Assembly (NCBI GenBank): GCA_030141605.1
Contig: JAQGDQ010000018.1
Span: 1,218,501-1,275,803, forward strand
Reading direction: 5' to 3'
Origin: Tubiluchus corallicola
Lineage: Eukaryota; Priapulida; Priapulimorpha; Priapulimorphida; Tubiluchidae
Length of the DNA: 57,303 bases
The notes below the pieces were generated by a model. That model was given only the letters and a program-made list of their open reading frames with translations. It was not told the origin of the DNA and ran no database searches. Made by a program: the position numbers and the translations under genes. Shown one piece after another: positions 12,301 to 20,549 of this stretch. Each line of letters opens with the position of its first letter. The stretch's first letter is position 1.

Positions 12301-15300
12301 GTTGTGCGCAGGCCTATGGGAAAGGTCTATTACCAGGTAGTAACAAACAGACTGTAAAAATTTGCACTTTCAAAATAAAGCATGCAGATGCAGAATCTAA
12401 TACTACCAATTCTCCACCTATATTAACTTTATTTATTTATGGATTTATTTATATAATACACTATTTTCTGGACAACCTTCTTGTCACAAATGACATAGCT
12501 GAAATGAAGTGTCTTGGCTCCCCCCAGGCCCAGGTCCCTCCCCAGGTTGTTAATCCATTCATCAAAAATGGTCCCATTACGAGACAACTGTAGAATGTTC
12601 ATGCATAGTTGACTAACCGCAAAATGCATTTGTGGATTTGGCTAGTAAACTATTAACAAAGTAATCAACAATAGCAATTAAATTGCTGGATTGGTTTTAT
12701 TTTCAAATCATCAAAAATCTTGACGGACTGTGTGGGCAGCTTATAATACACTAGTACTAGTTAACATTAGTTCATAATAACTATACCATAAGCAGCTGTA
12801 CAGTCTAGTCAAGCATTAGCAAGCCTTCAACGGTGTTAAATATTGACCGGTTCCCTCAAATCAGTATTGCAATAGCCCAACCACTGCTAATCAAAAATTT
12901 ATATATACATATTTATAAATTTTTTATTAACAGTGGTTGGGTACAAAGTTCTTAAGATACAGCAAAGTGTCAGCAACTGTTGAACAGTTATGTAACGAAA
13001 GTGTCATGCAAAGAAGTTCAGAAGCTGAGAGGTATATACAGTGGCACAGCTAGAACTTGAAGCCACAGAGGTGGAAAACTGCTACCTGGGACGGGGCGCC
13101 TCACCAACATTAGCTATGCCACTAGATACATAATTATGATAAATGTAAGGGTCTAATGTTGACCATTTTGTTGAATATGTGATTGCAATTTAGAAGCAAA
13201 GTGGACCTGCCACATATGGTCTTTGGTTTACTATAGTCACAAGTTGTTTAATTCAGGATTTCACAGGCACAGTACATGAGCTTTTCTTATCTTCAGATTA
13301 ACTTGCTTAATAAAAAAGAGAAATAGTTAGCTGTAAGTTGTAAACCAGTAAAGATCACTTGTCAACTTTCAATCCGAATGAGTGAACATTCGTTATGTAA
13401 TCCAGTAGAAACTAAAATGGCTAATTCAAAATCCATATATCTTTTAAACCATTTACAACACAGGCAAACAGAAATATCTTTTCTCGTTAGCAAAAAACAT
13501 GAAAATAACAGGTGGAGAACTGGTCTAAAAAATGAGCAAATTATATGCATTACATGACAAAAATTTCAAATGTACATTAACAGGCATAAATATTTTTTGT
13601 TATTAGACTTTATACATAATGCGATTTTTTTTATTGGAAAACGGTGGGTCAAAAAATTATCGTTCTTATCAAAAATAACGAATTTAATAAATTTTAATGA
13701 AAATAAATTAATAACCAAAACTATTACCAACCTGAGGAAGTAAATACAGTTACTGACTTCAATATTTGTTTCTGGCAAATAGTCTTTGTGCATGGAGAGT
13801 TTTGTCATTATCACAGTTTGTATCACAGTTTTCTATAATTAAATACTATAATCAAAACAACACTGTTTAGCTATTAACAGCAAGGTATATAAAATCACTA
13901 TCATCACAACTGAAACATAACAAATGGAAATTCAGAAACCAAATATACAACTAATAAATGGCCTAATAATATCATTATTATCATAATCAGCTCTTCATTA
14001 CCACCACCATTAACATCATCATAACATCATGGTTACAGAGAATGTACATGCATACAAAACATAGCTAAGACATCTCTGCCAGTTGAGTGTTTCATATGAA
14101 TATTACATGTGCTCACTGTCAAACTACATGTATAAAGCAAACTATGGTGTCATGAATTACTGTCGATTTTTACTAGCAAGTTGTGGCACTAAAAAGCACT
14201 GCTAAAGCGCGACTATAAATGACAAACTACACCAATATGATAGATTATTATTACCCCGCATTTACCGTAAATACACACGCCAGGCAGGGTAATAACAAGT
14301 ATTATTTTTAAAATCTTTGGTATGACCCAGCCGCAGTATTGAAATCACGTCCTCCCAGGTGGAAAGTAGTCGCATTACACTATACTCTCGGGTTTAACAA
14401 AAAAGTTGAAATATTTACCATTTTTCGGCTATGTGATGATGAGAGAAGGTCATTCATTTGTGAGTCTGTACGTTTCTCAAGAACAGCACCAACATCGGGT
14501 TCTTCTGTATTTACTTTCTCGTCGGCATCGCCAATGTCTGCAGTTCCTTCAGTGTTGCTAGGTACCTTATCTACGAAATTTGCAAGTGTTATAAAATGGT
14601 TCTAGTTAAAAAAATAATAAACAGATTATTAAGTACATATGCAACACATTCAGTTTTTCTGTGCTCACGTTAACTCATGGATACAGACTATTTTGATACT
14701 AGAAATTCAAATTTTTGTTGTCAACAACCACATTCCTAAAAACAGTATACAAAATGTTAATGTCACAGCTGCAGGTGGCTCTACTTAATTGTTAAGATAA
14801 AGGAAAAGCATAAAAAGCGAACACTAAAAGGCTTGTTTGCTTGGTATAGGAGAATAAAAGAATTACTATGTTAGGAAGGATATATTGCCACCCCACAATT
14901 TCTCAAAACTTTTGAACTTGGAGCTGAATGGAAATAACTGAATGGACTGGTATAAACTTGGCTGTGGTAGTTAAGTAGTGCCAAACTTAAGTAGTAAAAA
15001 TTGAACAAATAACTGTGGGAAAACTCTAGGTGACATCATCTGTCATACTACTTCTGACGATACTTCTGAATGCCACTAAAACATTTCTGCCAGCTCAGTA
15101 TTTCATCTCAAAATATCTTTGCTAATAAGACAGGTTTCAATCTCGCCACAGCTATTCAGAATTAGTTTTGTACTGTCTGTCATATTTACGATGTTACTAT
15201 GCAGTATGTATCAGAATTTCCGAGAAAATATTAAGCATTAAAGACATTGCTTTTAAACAGAAAAGTAACCACATTCTACTAACTTGCTATATTCTTTAGT

Positions 15301-17043
15301 ACCGAAATTCAAAGAGACTAACAAATTTCATATAACAAAAAATCCCATTCACCAGCATCAGACTGTTTCGAATCAGAAGTTTTTGCAGAAATGGCTGTTG
15401 AAGGAGGCTTCTCTGATTTTACCGAAGCGACCGACTCCTTTCCCTGTGACGACTTCCGTGAGCTGGTTTTCCTCTGTTTATTAATTTCATCACCTGAGCT
15501 TAGGATGTCAGGTTCTTCCTCGTCATCACCTACGTTAAAGGAAAGGCCAAGCCTTTTAGCAGGTTAAGCTTATTTCAATGTTCATTAGAAAGATTTAGTA
15601 GAATAAGCGACACGTGTAACTAGTAAAATCACTTTAAAGTCGTGATCACAAACTTTCACAAAAAAAGATAACTAGTTTTGTAATACTTTTTGCATGAACG
15701 TTAGGTAAGCAGCAGAAGTTTGAATTAGTCTAAGCAGCGCATGCTTACGGAAAGCCACGAAGTCTCCCAGTTATGTCATGATTTTCAAGTGAATAGTGGC
15801 AATCATCACGCCTGAAAATTTCTATTCAGAGGTAGTATATTTCAAATTTACACTTTATAGGCAGTTTTTGCAATTTTTTTGTTACATTTCTAAGTTATTT
15901 AAGTGATAATGGTAAAACAAAGCCAATATACTGAGTGACTTGTTCTTTACTTTAAGAGGACTAAGTGCTGCAAAGAAATGTATTACAGTGACAACATTTC
16001 AATCTTCCGACCAACACCAGTGCATTGTAACAAACATAAAAAAATTAAATGGGGATTACCTACATTCACCTGTTTTAATGCTCTGATGATAAATTGCATT
16101 GCTAAGTAAACCATTTGCGAAATTGTCCGGATGATTTTCATCTCTGCCGATTCAGTGCATCTCTGCCGATTCAGTGTCTTGCATCAAGTTAGAAATATAA
16201 TATCCTTGACTTAGGAGTGCCACATATCATTGCAGTATGCCAGTTAAGTATTCAGAAACACCCAAAAGTCATCAGATTCATCATCCAAAACACTCATGGT
16301 AGTGCAAAAACTGAGGCTCAGTTGTGCAGTGAGTGAACTGATTTATCACATTCAGTTAATTACAAGTAGTTGAATAATTATATAAAAACTTTCAAATCAA
16401 TTATTTCTGCATTGCAAAGCAACAAGAGTTTTTTGTTAAATGACAAATGGTATAAGAAAATACCTATAGGTCTAGTCATCGCCTTTTGTAAGAATAACTA
16501 ATGTGGTAAAATAAGTGTTTCAAAACTTTTTAAGCTTAGTATAAACTGTTTGTTTGTTTCTAAACTATAAGTGCAGTCTTCTAGCATTTAAATTCGTCAA
16601 AAGTACAGCACTACAAGTTTTATACAAAAGCACAACGTGTTTATTCTTGATTGCCATCTTGCCTTAATAGAGGTTAAAAAGTTAAAGAATTCTACATAGC
16701 ATCAGCATACATTGATAAGAAGCCATGACAACAAGTCTTACGTTAAATATTTAATTTAACAATTCACATTTCAAGATGCTTCTAAACACAATAAATAGTG
16801 TAACATACTAGCTTCCACTTCAACTTCCTGTTCAACTTGTTTCTTTGTACCGCAAAAGTAAACAACTTTAGGGTTACTCTCTGTCACAGTGCCACCGAGA
16901 AAATCCAAAAGCTTTGTATGGCCATCGGGGCTATCACCATCTTCCTGATAATCTAATAACTTTTCAAAACAATCATCTGTCTCTGGTATCCCAAATGCAG
17001 CATAAATACGATTCTGAATCCATTCAATTCTGCAATCCGTCAT
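223..17043 (-). CDS. DNAH10: Axonemal dynein heavy chain 10-like, N-terminal 897 residues (16 exons, gene runs off left edge)
   Basis: This is the 5' part of a ciliary inner-arm dynein heavy chain, the ATP-driven motor of the I1/f arm; only the non-motor tail is in the window. Exons in transcript order are 17043-16809, 15529-15353, 14570-14419, 13832-13732, 11371-11245, 10873-10651, 10444-10319, 9238-9078, 8442-8320, 7425-7262, 4285-4087, 3899-3783, 3584-3336, 2991-2815, 1921-1690 and 350-223. Every junction has AG/GT sites and compatible phase, and the join is 2691 nt, exactly 897 codons without a stop. Identity rests on DNAH10-characteristic tail blocks such as PQGKGPLAELDYW, MVWIISRHYN, EFYNIFGPEMKAVTGDP, LRSAEGAFDMLM and GFPVPELARNV, in the order I recall for animal DNAH10. 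The DHC_N1 tail region begins near residue 340. The linker, AAA+ ring, stalk and C-terminal domain must lie beyond the left edge, since the family is about 4,500 residues long. Introns not itemised elsewhere show no recognisable feature. Confidence 0.94.
1690..1921 (-). CDS. DNAH10: DNAH10 exon 15
   Basis: It encodes residues 778-854. The first half (ARAKYLSVAKEMKVY and YESWRDYAEAVLPSLL) matches the family. The second half is a Ser/Pro/Thr-rich variable loop ending in AAKD. The donor is GACA|GTGAGT, in phase 1. Confidence 0.92.
2815..2991 (-). CDS. DNAH10: DNAH10 exon 14
   Basis: It encodes residues 719-777, including PPTAGAIYWEKHLFYRIKHT and VLRFLTLE, the dynein-tail P-P-x-AGAI-W signature. 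It is 59 codons with phase 0 on both sides, acceptor AATAG|GT and donor TCT|GTAAGT. Confidence 0.95.
3336..3584 (-). CDS. DNAH10: DNAH10 exon 13
   Basis: It encodes residues 636-718, including FINESFKALRSAEGAFDMLM, FKHIHSRETI and DILMQFCKE. It is 83 codons with phase 0 on both sides, acceptor TTCAG|AT and donor GAG|GTAACA. The LRSAEGAFDML and FKHI-SRE blocks are strongly conserved in DNAH10. Confidence 0.95.
3783..3899 (-). CDS. DNAH10: DNAH10 exon 12
   Basis: It encodes residues 597-635, including EFYNIFGPEMKAVTGDPVRI and VDALVQPFAL. It is 39 codons with phase 0 on both sides, acceptor TTCCAG|GT and donor TTG|GTAAGT. The IFGPE-KAVTGDP block is a hallmark of axonemal dynein tails. Confidence 0.95.
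4087..4285 (-). CDS. DNAH10: DNAH10 exon 11
   Basis: It encodes residues 530-596, including LELWNNAYHETRAKIE, RWEFDKKRLFEKTDYMAKI and CDDL. The acceptor TATAG|TT supplies the single base needed after exon 10. The donor is CAG|GTTTGT rather than the stronger-looking GTAAGT four bases downstream, because only the first keeps the frame into exon 12. Confidence 0.93.
4627..4638. repeat. Target-site duplication, left copy, of the intron-10 retrotransposon
   Basis: The 12 bases TACTTTATAGTA here recur exactly at 7063-7074. They bracket the RT-bearing insert, as expected for target-primed reverse transcription. Confidence 0.85.
4639..7062 (-). mobile_element. 5'-truncated non-LTR retrotransposon (RT plus RNase H lineage)
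   Basis: A 2424-bp insert in DNAH10 intron 10, lying in the same orientation as the gene. The minus-strand 5' end starts inside the RT domain with no upstream endonuclease, so it is 5'-truncated as is common for non-LTR copies. The 3' end carries a short UTR with a C-rich run and finishes in TAATCTAATC, a short tandem tail instead of poly(A). The RNase H domain and non-A tail suggest the I/R1/LOA group rather than CR1 or L1; the exact clade is inference. The element is markedly richer in GC than the surrounding intron, consistent with recent arrival. Confidence 0.92.
4754..7060 (-). pseudogene. Reverse transcriptase/RNase H ORF with one in-frame stop
   Basis: The reading frame from 7060 to 4754 is open except for one TAG at 6749-6751. 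Domains in order are the RT fingers (FLPKPGK, ITLTSFQLKWLE, QYGFRAGVSTETALH), motif A (VGAFDNVSF), motif B (NPQGGILSPLL), motif C (YADD, residues 90-93 after the first downstream Met) and the thumb. RNase H follows with CYTDGSK, FQAEVFAI, ILSDSQAAI and WIPGHEG-HGNEEAD. A C-terminal CPKC-x7-H-x4-C zinc-knuckle-like motif closes the protein. Catalytic residues of both enzymes look intact. The premature stop and the missing 5' end make this copy non-autonomous. Confidence 0.92.
7063..7074. repeat. Target-site duplication, right copy, of the intron-10 retrotransposon
   Basis: A perfect 12/12 repeat of 4627-4638. The uninterrupted duplication argues that the insertion is fairly young. Confidence 0.85.
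7262..7425 (-). CDS. DNAH10: DNAH10 exon 10
   Basis: It encodes residues 476-529, including IPTMMSSLRMVWIISRHYN and DERMVPLMEMIAW, strongly conserved in the family. The acceptor is TTTAG|GT and the donor TTTAG|GTATTA, in phase 2. The following intron holds the non-LTR retrotransposon. Confidence 0.95.
7887..8292. repeat. Two-copy tandem segmental duplication in DNAH10 intron 9
   Basis: The segment 7887-8068 recurs at 8110-8292 in direct orientation with an offset of 223 bases. The copies share long identical blocks, such as GAGCATCAGTTTGTGAG and TGCAGTATTACAAAAAGAAC, with scattered substitutions and small indels. Small minus-strand reading frames here simply mirror the repeat. Copy 2 ends about 28 bases from the exon 9 donor but does not include the exon. 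Confidence 0.9.
8320..8442 (-). CDS. DNAH10: DNAH10 exon 9
   Basis: It encodes residues 435-475, including EAKDNVKFLSTLERHFKNL, a conserved dynein-tail motif (DNVKFLSTLER). It is 41 codons with phase 0 at both ends, acceptor TTGTAG|AC and donor CAG|GTGACA. Confidence 0.94.
9078..9238 (-). CDS. DNAH10: DNAH10 exon 8
   Basis: It encodes residues 381-434, including VPQGKGPLAELDYWGERN and LKNPTVKRYQDILD. This is among the most diagnostic DNAH10 segments in the window: a PQGKGPLAE block followed by W-x-ERN-x-TLSA. The acceptor is TTTCTAG|TG. The donor CAG|GTCTTT is weak at positions +3 to +6, but its phase and the lost homology beyond it support it. Confidence 0.94.
9680..9807 (+). pseudogene. 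Relic C-terminus of a non-LTR retrotransposon ORF2
   Basis: From 9699 the plus strand reads MAAPKLWNNLLIHAYKMTN. After a frameshift near 9765 it reads LKTYLYERNLFN followed by TAG at 9805-9807. An AAP-LWN-LP block and then a FK-LKTYLF block is the usual C-terminal end of CR1/L2-type ORF2 proteins. No RT core is visible upstream, so only the 3' end survives. It lies in DNAH10 intron 7 on the strand opposite to the gene. The clade is tentative. Confidence 0.6.
10319..10444 (-). CDS. DNAH10: DNAH10 exon 7
   Basis: It encodes residues 339-380, including HITLPQNTKDIVQDPALL and TRWQEQICH. The acceptor is TTACAG|GT and the donor CATG|GTACTA, in phase 1. It corresponds to the start of the DHC_N1 tail domain. 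Confidence 0.9.
10651..10873 (-). CDS. DNAH10: DNAH10 exon 6
   Basis: It encodes residues 265-338, including LREEFLLNLQKFTGTVSRT and IKQLEG, matching the helical segment just before DHC_N1. The donor is taken at GAAG|GTGTAA because that phase joins exon 7 to give LEG-GEIHL, as in the family. Reading further through the open frame adds non-homologous residues. Confidence 0.9.
10927..10995 (-). ncRNA. Possible tRNA-derived (SINE-like) fragment
   Basis: On the minus strand an A-box-like TAGTCTAATTATAAAGC is followed about 20 bases later by a B-box-like GGTTCAAATCT. Spacing and sequence resemble the clearer tRNA-like unit at 30517-30588. The stems are poorly conserved and no full cloverleaf forms, so this is at most a decayed tRNA-derived repeat in DNAH10 intron 5. 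Confidence 0.3.
11245..11371 (-). CDS. DNAH10: DNAH10 exon 5
   Basis: It encodes residues 222-264, including VADEEEAMDMMTDALEFGS and ending LQRTLKQ. This matches the acidic helical segment before the conserved tail of DNAH10. The acceptor is GTTAG|GT and the donor CAG|GTAAGC. Confidence 0.88.
12421..12629 (-). mobile_element. Probable interspersed-repeat fragment with (ATAA)n-type 3' tail
   Basis: This minus-strand patch is richer in GC than its intron and has a G-rich core at about 12519-12560. It ends in a tail built of ATAAATAAATCC and ATAAATAAATAAAG. A nearly identical tail closes a plus-strand stretch at about 30030-30065, and the preceding 30 bases also look related. A 66-codon frame across it ends within the tail and matches no family I know. 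It may be the 3' end of a SINE or non-LTR family. Confidence 0.4.
12875..12942. mobile_element. Short palindromic MITE-like hairpin
   Basis: CCCAACCACTG near the left end faces CAGTGGTTGGG at the right end, and the AT-rich inner sequence is itself largely self-complementary. The 68-bp unit therefore folds into one long hairpin. TA dinucleotides flank both ends, which would suit a Tc1/mariner-type remnant, but a TA duplication is too short to prove it. It lies in DNAH10 intron 4. Confidence 0.6.
13732..13832 (-). CDS. DNAH10: DNAH10 exon 4
   Basis: It encodes residues 189-221, ending NCIYFLR. The acceptor is TATAG|AA and the donor CTCAG|GTTGGT, in phase 2. The competing donor TTG|GTAATA six bases downstream would break the frame into exon 5, so the upstream site is preferred. 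The YFLR ending fits the tail segment that precedes the EAMD-type helix in DNAH10. Confidence 0.8.
14419..14570 (-). CDS. DNAH10: DNAH10 exon 3 (variable N-terminal linker)
   Basis: It encodes residues 138-188 (DKVPSNTEGTADIG at the start, SSSHSRKM at the end), hydrophilic and probably disordered. The acceptor is CGTAG|AT and the donor ATG|GTAAAT, ending in phase 0. It is supported by splice sites and by frame continuity with its neighbours rather than by homology. Confidence 0.75.
15353..15529 (-). CDS. DNAH10: DNAH10 exon 2 (acidic and Ser/Lys-rich linker)
   Basis: It encodes residues 79-137, opening with an acidic DDEEEPD stretch and continuing Ser/Lys-rich and low in complexity. The acceptor is GTAG|GT and the donor G|GTGAAT; the 177 nt keep the phase between exons 1 and 3. 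No homologous domain is recognisable, as expected for the variable dynein N-terminus. Confidence 0.78.
16139..16176. repeat. 19-bp tandem duplication
   Basis: CATCTCTGCCGATTCAGTG occurs twice without a gap in DNAH10 intron 1. It looks like a simple slippage duplication with no evident role. Confidence 0.9.
16809..17043 (-). CDS. DNAH10: DNAH10 exon 1 (start codon)
   Basis: It encodes residues 1-78 and begins MTDCRIEWIQNRIY, which resembles the extreme N-terminus of other DNAH10 proteins (an M-x-D-x-R-x-EWI pattern). The donor is A|GTATGT and the exon ends in phase 1. The ATG at 17043 is the only plausible start for this block. Confidence 0.88.
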
Positions 17044-17583
17044 TTTCTTTGTTCCCTGACAATACTTGTCAAATTAAACTTCTTTCTTTAGGTAATCAAG
17101 AACCTGACATCTACAATATAAAAATAATTTTAAAACAAATTATAAGCTAAGACTAAAAAAATCAACTGGGTCTTCACTAAAATACAGAAAACTACATGAC
17201 GGTATTTAACAATATTTAACGGGCAAGATAGCGAAAGATCAATATTGTCATCTAGTTTGCCATCACAGACACATTGTCTATGTCAAAAGTTTTATTTTAT
17301 TCACTAATAGAAGAGAGCAGATTAGAAGCAACTGAACGACCAGGTTGTTGCATTAACTGAAATTAAAAACAAAATATCACACGCTAAATTCTAAAAGTTT
17401 TGTGGTGTTAACAACCTAGCAGATTACCATATTTTTCTGTACTTTACCGAATACTGATTTTAACAGTTACTCTCAAATCAAAGTATATGGTTCTAACAAG
17501 TATATAAATTCATTTATTCTGCGCTCCTTACAATAGTTCATAGACGATACAATTAAAAATTAACTGTCAAAAAGCTTGGCGCG

Positions 17584-17597
17584 GTTGCTATAACAAC
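17584..17597. promoter_or_regulatory. X-box (RFX transcription factor site) upstream of DNAH10
   Basis: GTTGCTATAACAAC fits the relaxed ciliary X-box pattern RYYNYY-WW-RRNRAC at every position and matches 11 of 14 bases of the symmetric RFX site GTTGCCATGGCAAC. It lies about 540 bp upstream of the DNAH10 ATG, in the likely promoter. RFX/DAF-19 factors drive many ciliary genes, so the site fits its neighbour. Presence of the motif is seen; binding is inferred. Confidence 0.55.
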
Positions 17598-19383
17598 TGG
17601 TTGTTATTATAAACAAAAACCTCGAAGTTGAATTACATAATGCCCAACCGGACGAAAGTATTTCAATGCCTAAGACCACAGATAATTTTGGATTACAATT
17701 TGAATTTGGATACAAGAATGACTCCAGTTGTACTAGTCAATGCAATTTACGTAATTATGGAAACTGTAAATCTCTTTGCACAAAGAAATAGTCCAGTACA
17801 CCCGGCTCATACATTCAAGCCATGCTCAGATATCATCTTTTGAATTGCTTTCAAACTGTATGGCTTCACATATTCAATAATTGCAAGCAAATTCCACTAA
17901 TTAGTAATTTCAACTGTTATTCTTGACATTAAGGTTAGATAAATTATTACACGTGTTTTTTTCAATGGCGTAATTAGTTCAGCTGCTCTAATTATAGATT
18001 CCCACAATCCTGGATGAAAAATGCGTTTGTGAGTGTAGGTCTCCCGCTGGCTGACTGACATTGCAATCGCTCTGTGCCCATAATTGCAAGTTTACTGGGA
18101 ATTTCAAGATAATGAGTGAGAACACAGTCTTGGATCTGAATGAGTTTTCGAAAATTGTCATAAAGAGATGCGTGGGAATGAGCAAAAATTATATGCTGAA
18201 TATTCATGCACAAATAATTTTATAGGTAAACACTTTCAATACTCTAACGGTGTTGTGTAGAAATGGAGCAATCGAGGCTGCGATATTATAATTATTAATG
18301 ACCCCTAACGCCGAGTCTTTCAAATGAGGACTGGTGAAAGGTAGTGGCATAACAGCATTTTTATAATTATGCTAGCACTTATCACTAGTACTTGAAGTAG
18401 GGAATTGTTACTTTTAATCTAAAAAAATGATAATGTTATTCTTTGGAAAAAATCTCTGGGCTATAGAAGAATTTTGTTAGTGGCATATCACTAAAATGGA
18501 AAATAGTAAATAGTTTAGAATACTTAGGATGAGATGTAAAACTGGAAATGACTTTGCCGTTATATTTTATTGGCAGTGGGCCCTAATCAGAGCCCTTGCT
18601 GTCAACACCAGTTGGTTCTTGCTGTCTCCCATTTTGTTATACGATTGTGAAATTGGTTGCGTTTCCAGCAAAAATGCAAATGTAATTAAAGCGAATTAAT
18701 TGGAACTGTGAGTACAGAAAAACATTCGACTAAACAAAACGAAGATGTAAAGTGTAAAATTATCATAATTTATGTGCTATTGTGGTAAGACAGAAACTTT
18801 TTTCCTCGTTGCATGAAAATTTAATGCTGTATTTTTTGTGTCTCCAATGTTGACTTAAGGATGAGGTATGGCTGTACTCTTTGCTGTAATTTTGCTATAA
18901 ATATGTAAGAATTTTATCATAGACATAGACAATTTATTTTTCTTGTCTCAAGCAGTGAATACAACAACATGCATTACAAATGAAAAAGACATCATATTAG
19001 TTGTGCCGAAGAAAGGGCAAAGAGGGACTTTAATAGTTGTTGAGTCTGCTTTATCAATTCATCATGAAAAATTACATAAAATTACATTAATGGACATTAC
19101 AATTCTAACTACAGTCTTGACAAGTGTGTTAATCTATGATTCTATAGGCATTTCAATTAAAGAATTAGTACAATAAGCTTATTAAAATATTATATCATTA
19201 CGTTTTGGATAACTAATTTAAGTTAACTTAATTCATATGGTGATTATATGTTCTGGTATCTAAGTATTGCTAGTAAGACTTCTCCATTATAGTACAATAA
19301 AATAGCCTTTTTTAATTACTAATAAAAATTAGTATTTATAGTGTTTATACTAAAACTATACTGCTATATAAAATTTTCCAGAA

Positions 19384-19421
<38 letters not shown>
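19384..19421. repeat. (AAT)n microsatellite
   Basis: About twelve uninterrupted AAT units lie roughly 460 bp upstream of the dioxygenase gene start. Confidence 0.95.
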
Positions 19422-19878
19422 TAACATTCATATAAAAATTACATACTTTTAGTACATTTAGTGTAAAACTAAGTAATGACGATGATGACGAGGTAATGAT
19501 AAGTAGCGTTCCTTTTAGAGAATTATATTTGCAAGAGCATTTTGCGAGATCATTCACAGTGGCTTCCTAATTTTTTATTGATCTGCGGGTATAGTTCATG
19601 CGCAATGTAGCCATGGTGTAATTGTGCATTGCAAGACAATCACTTATTTGACCAGCAAGAAGTGAGAACACTTTCAGCTAACAAAAAAGCATAGAGAGAA
19701 GGCGTATCACCGAATAATAGAAAAAATTATTTTACTATTACGATATTTATCGATTATTAATTACTAGATGCGAACTGCTTTGTTCGAGCTGTGGTCTTCC
19801 GTATTAATATCTGTGGCAAATTTCGAGTTCTGATTGAATACTTCTCATTTCGAGATTCAACTTCAGTATTTCGAAAGC

Positions 19879-20549
19879 ATGGCTGCGAAGCAGGATGTAA
19901 ACACAAATTTTCTTAAAATTTATGAAAAAGCTTTAAGTTTGGGATTAACTGATAAGGATTTAGCATCACTAGAAGCAGTCAAGCGCCTGAAAAGCCATTC
20001 CAAGTTGTTAAAGTTCGATTGTTTTGCAAAAATTCCGAAAAAGCACGTGCTGTGTGGCATTTTGGTTGTCATTTTAGCTGTATTTACGAGTTTTATTCAT
20101 CTTGGACTTTATAATCGTAATGGTCTGGCAAAATTTTGGCTTACAACTTACCACAACTACAAGTTAGACGGAGAAAAATGTGTTTTTGTTATGCCAGACA
20201 AATTGATAGACGTTTTTAGGCCACCAGTTGACTGCAGTATGTGCAGAGATGTAAATAGTGTGGACAAAGTGCGCCATTTAGATCCCAAAGACTTTGAGGA
20301 AAAATATGCTTATTCTGGAAAACCGGTATTAGTGCTTGACGGAGCCGTGAATTGGACAGCGATGGAAGTATTTACGTTTAACTTCTTCAAGAGTGTGTAC
20401 ACTGAAGATAGTCCTGTTCTGGAAAACTTTGAAAAAAATTGTCAATTTTTCCCGTATAAGACAGAATTTCGAAATCTCAGAGAAGTATTCAGTATGAATA
20501 AGGAGCGTGCTGAAATGAAGGATAACTCCAAGCCATGGTACATCGGTTG
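19879..20549 (+). CDS. Dioxygenase-like gene, exon 1 (start, transmembrane segment, N-terminal cupin region)
   Basis: It encodes residues 1-223 plus two bases of codon 224. It contains the membrane anchor (CGILVVILAVF), the CSMC pair and the block ending PWYIGW. The donor is TTG|GTAAGT. The frame also runs back to a TTG at 19834, but no ATG precedes 19879. Confidence 0.9.

Larger units (their letters stand above)
17044..19878. other. Intergenic region between the divergent dynein and dioxygenase genes
   Basis: About 2.8 kb with no supported coding exon. It should contain the 5' UTR and promoter of both genes. It holds the X-box at 17584-17597 and an (AAT)n tract at 19384-19421. Small open frames at 17628-17843 and 18943-19176 have no recognisable homology and are not called. 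Confidence 0.7.

Noticed and set aside
17628-17843. Plus-strand 71-codon frame near the X-box, as a divergent gene
   Set aside because: No homology and no splice structure; it falls in the probable promoter or 5' UTR region of DNAH10.
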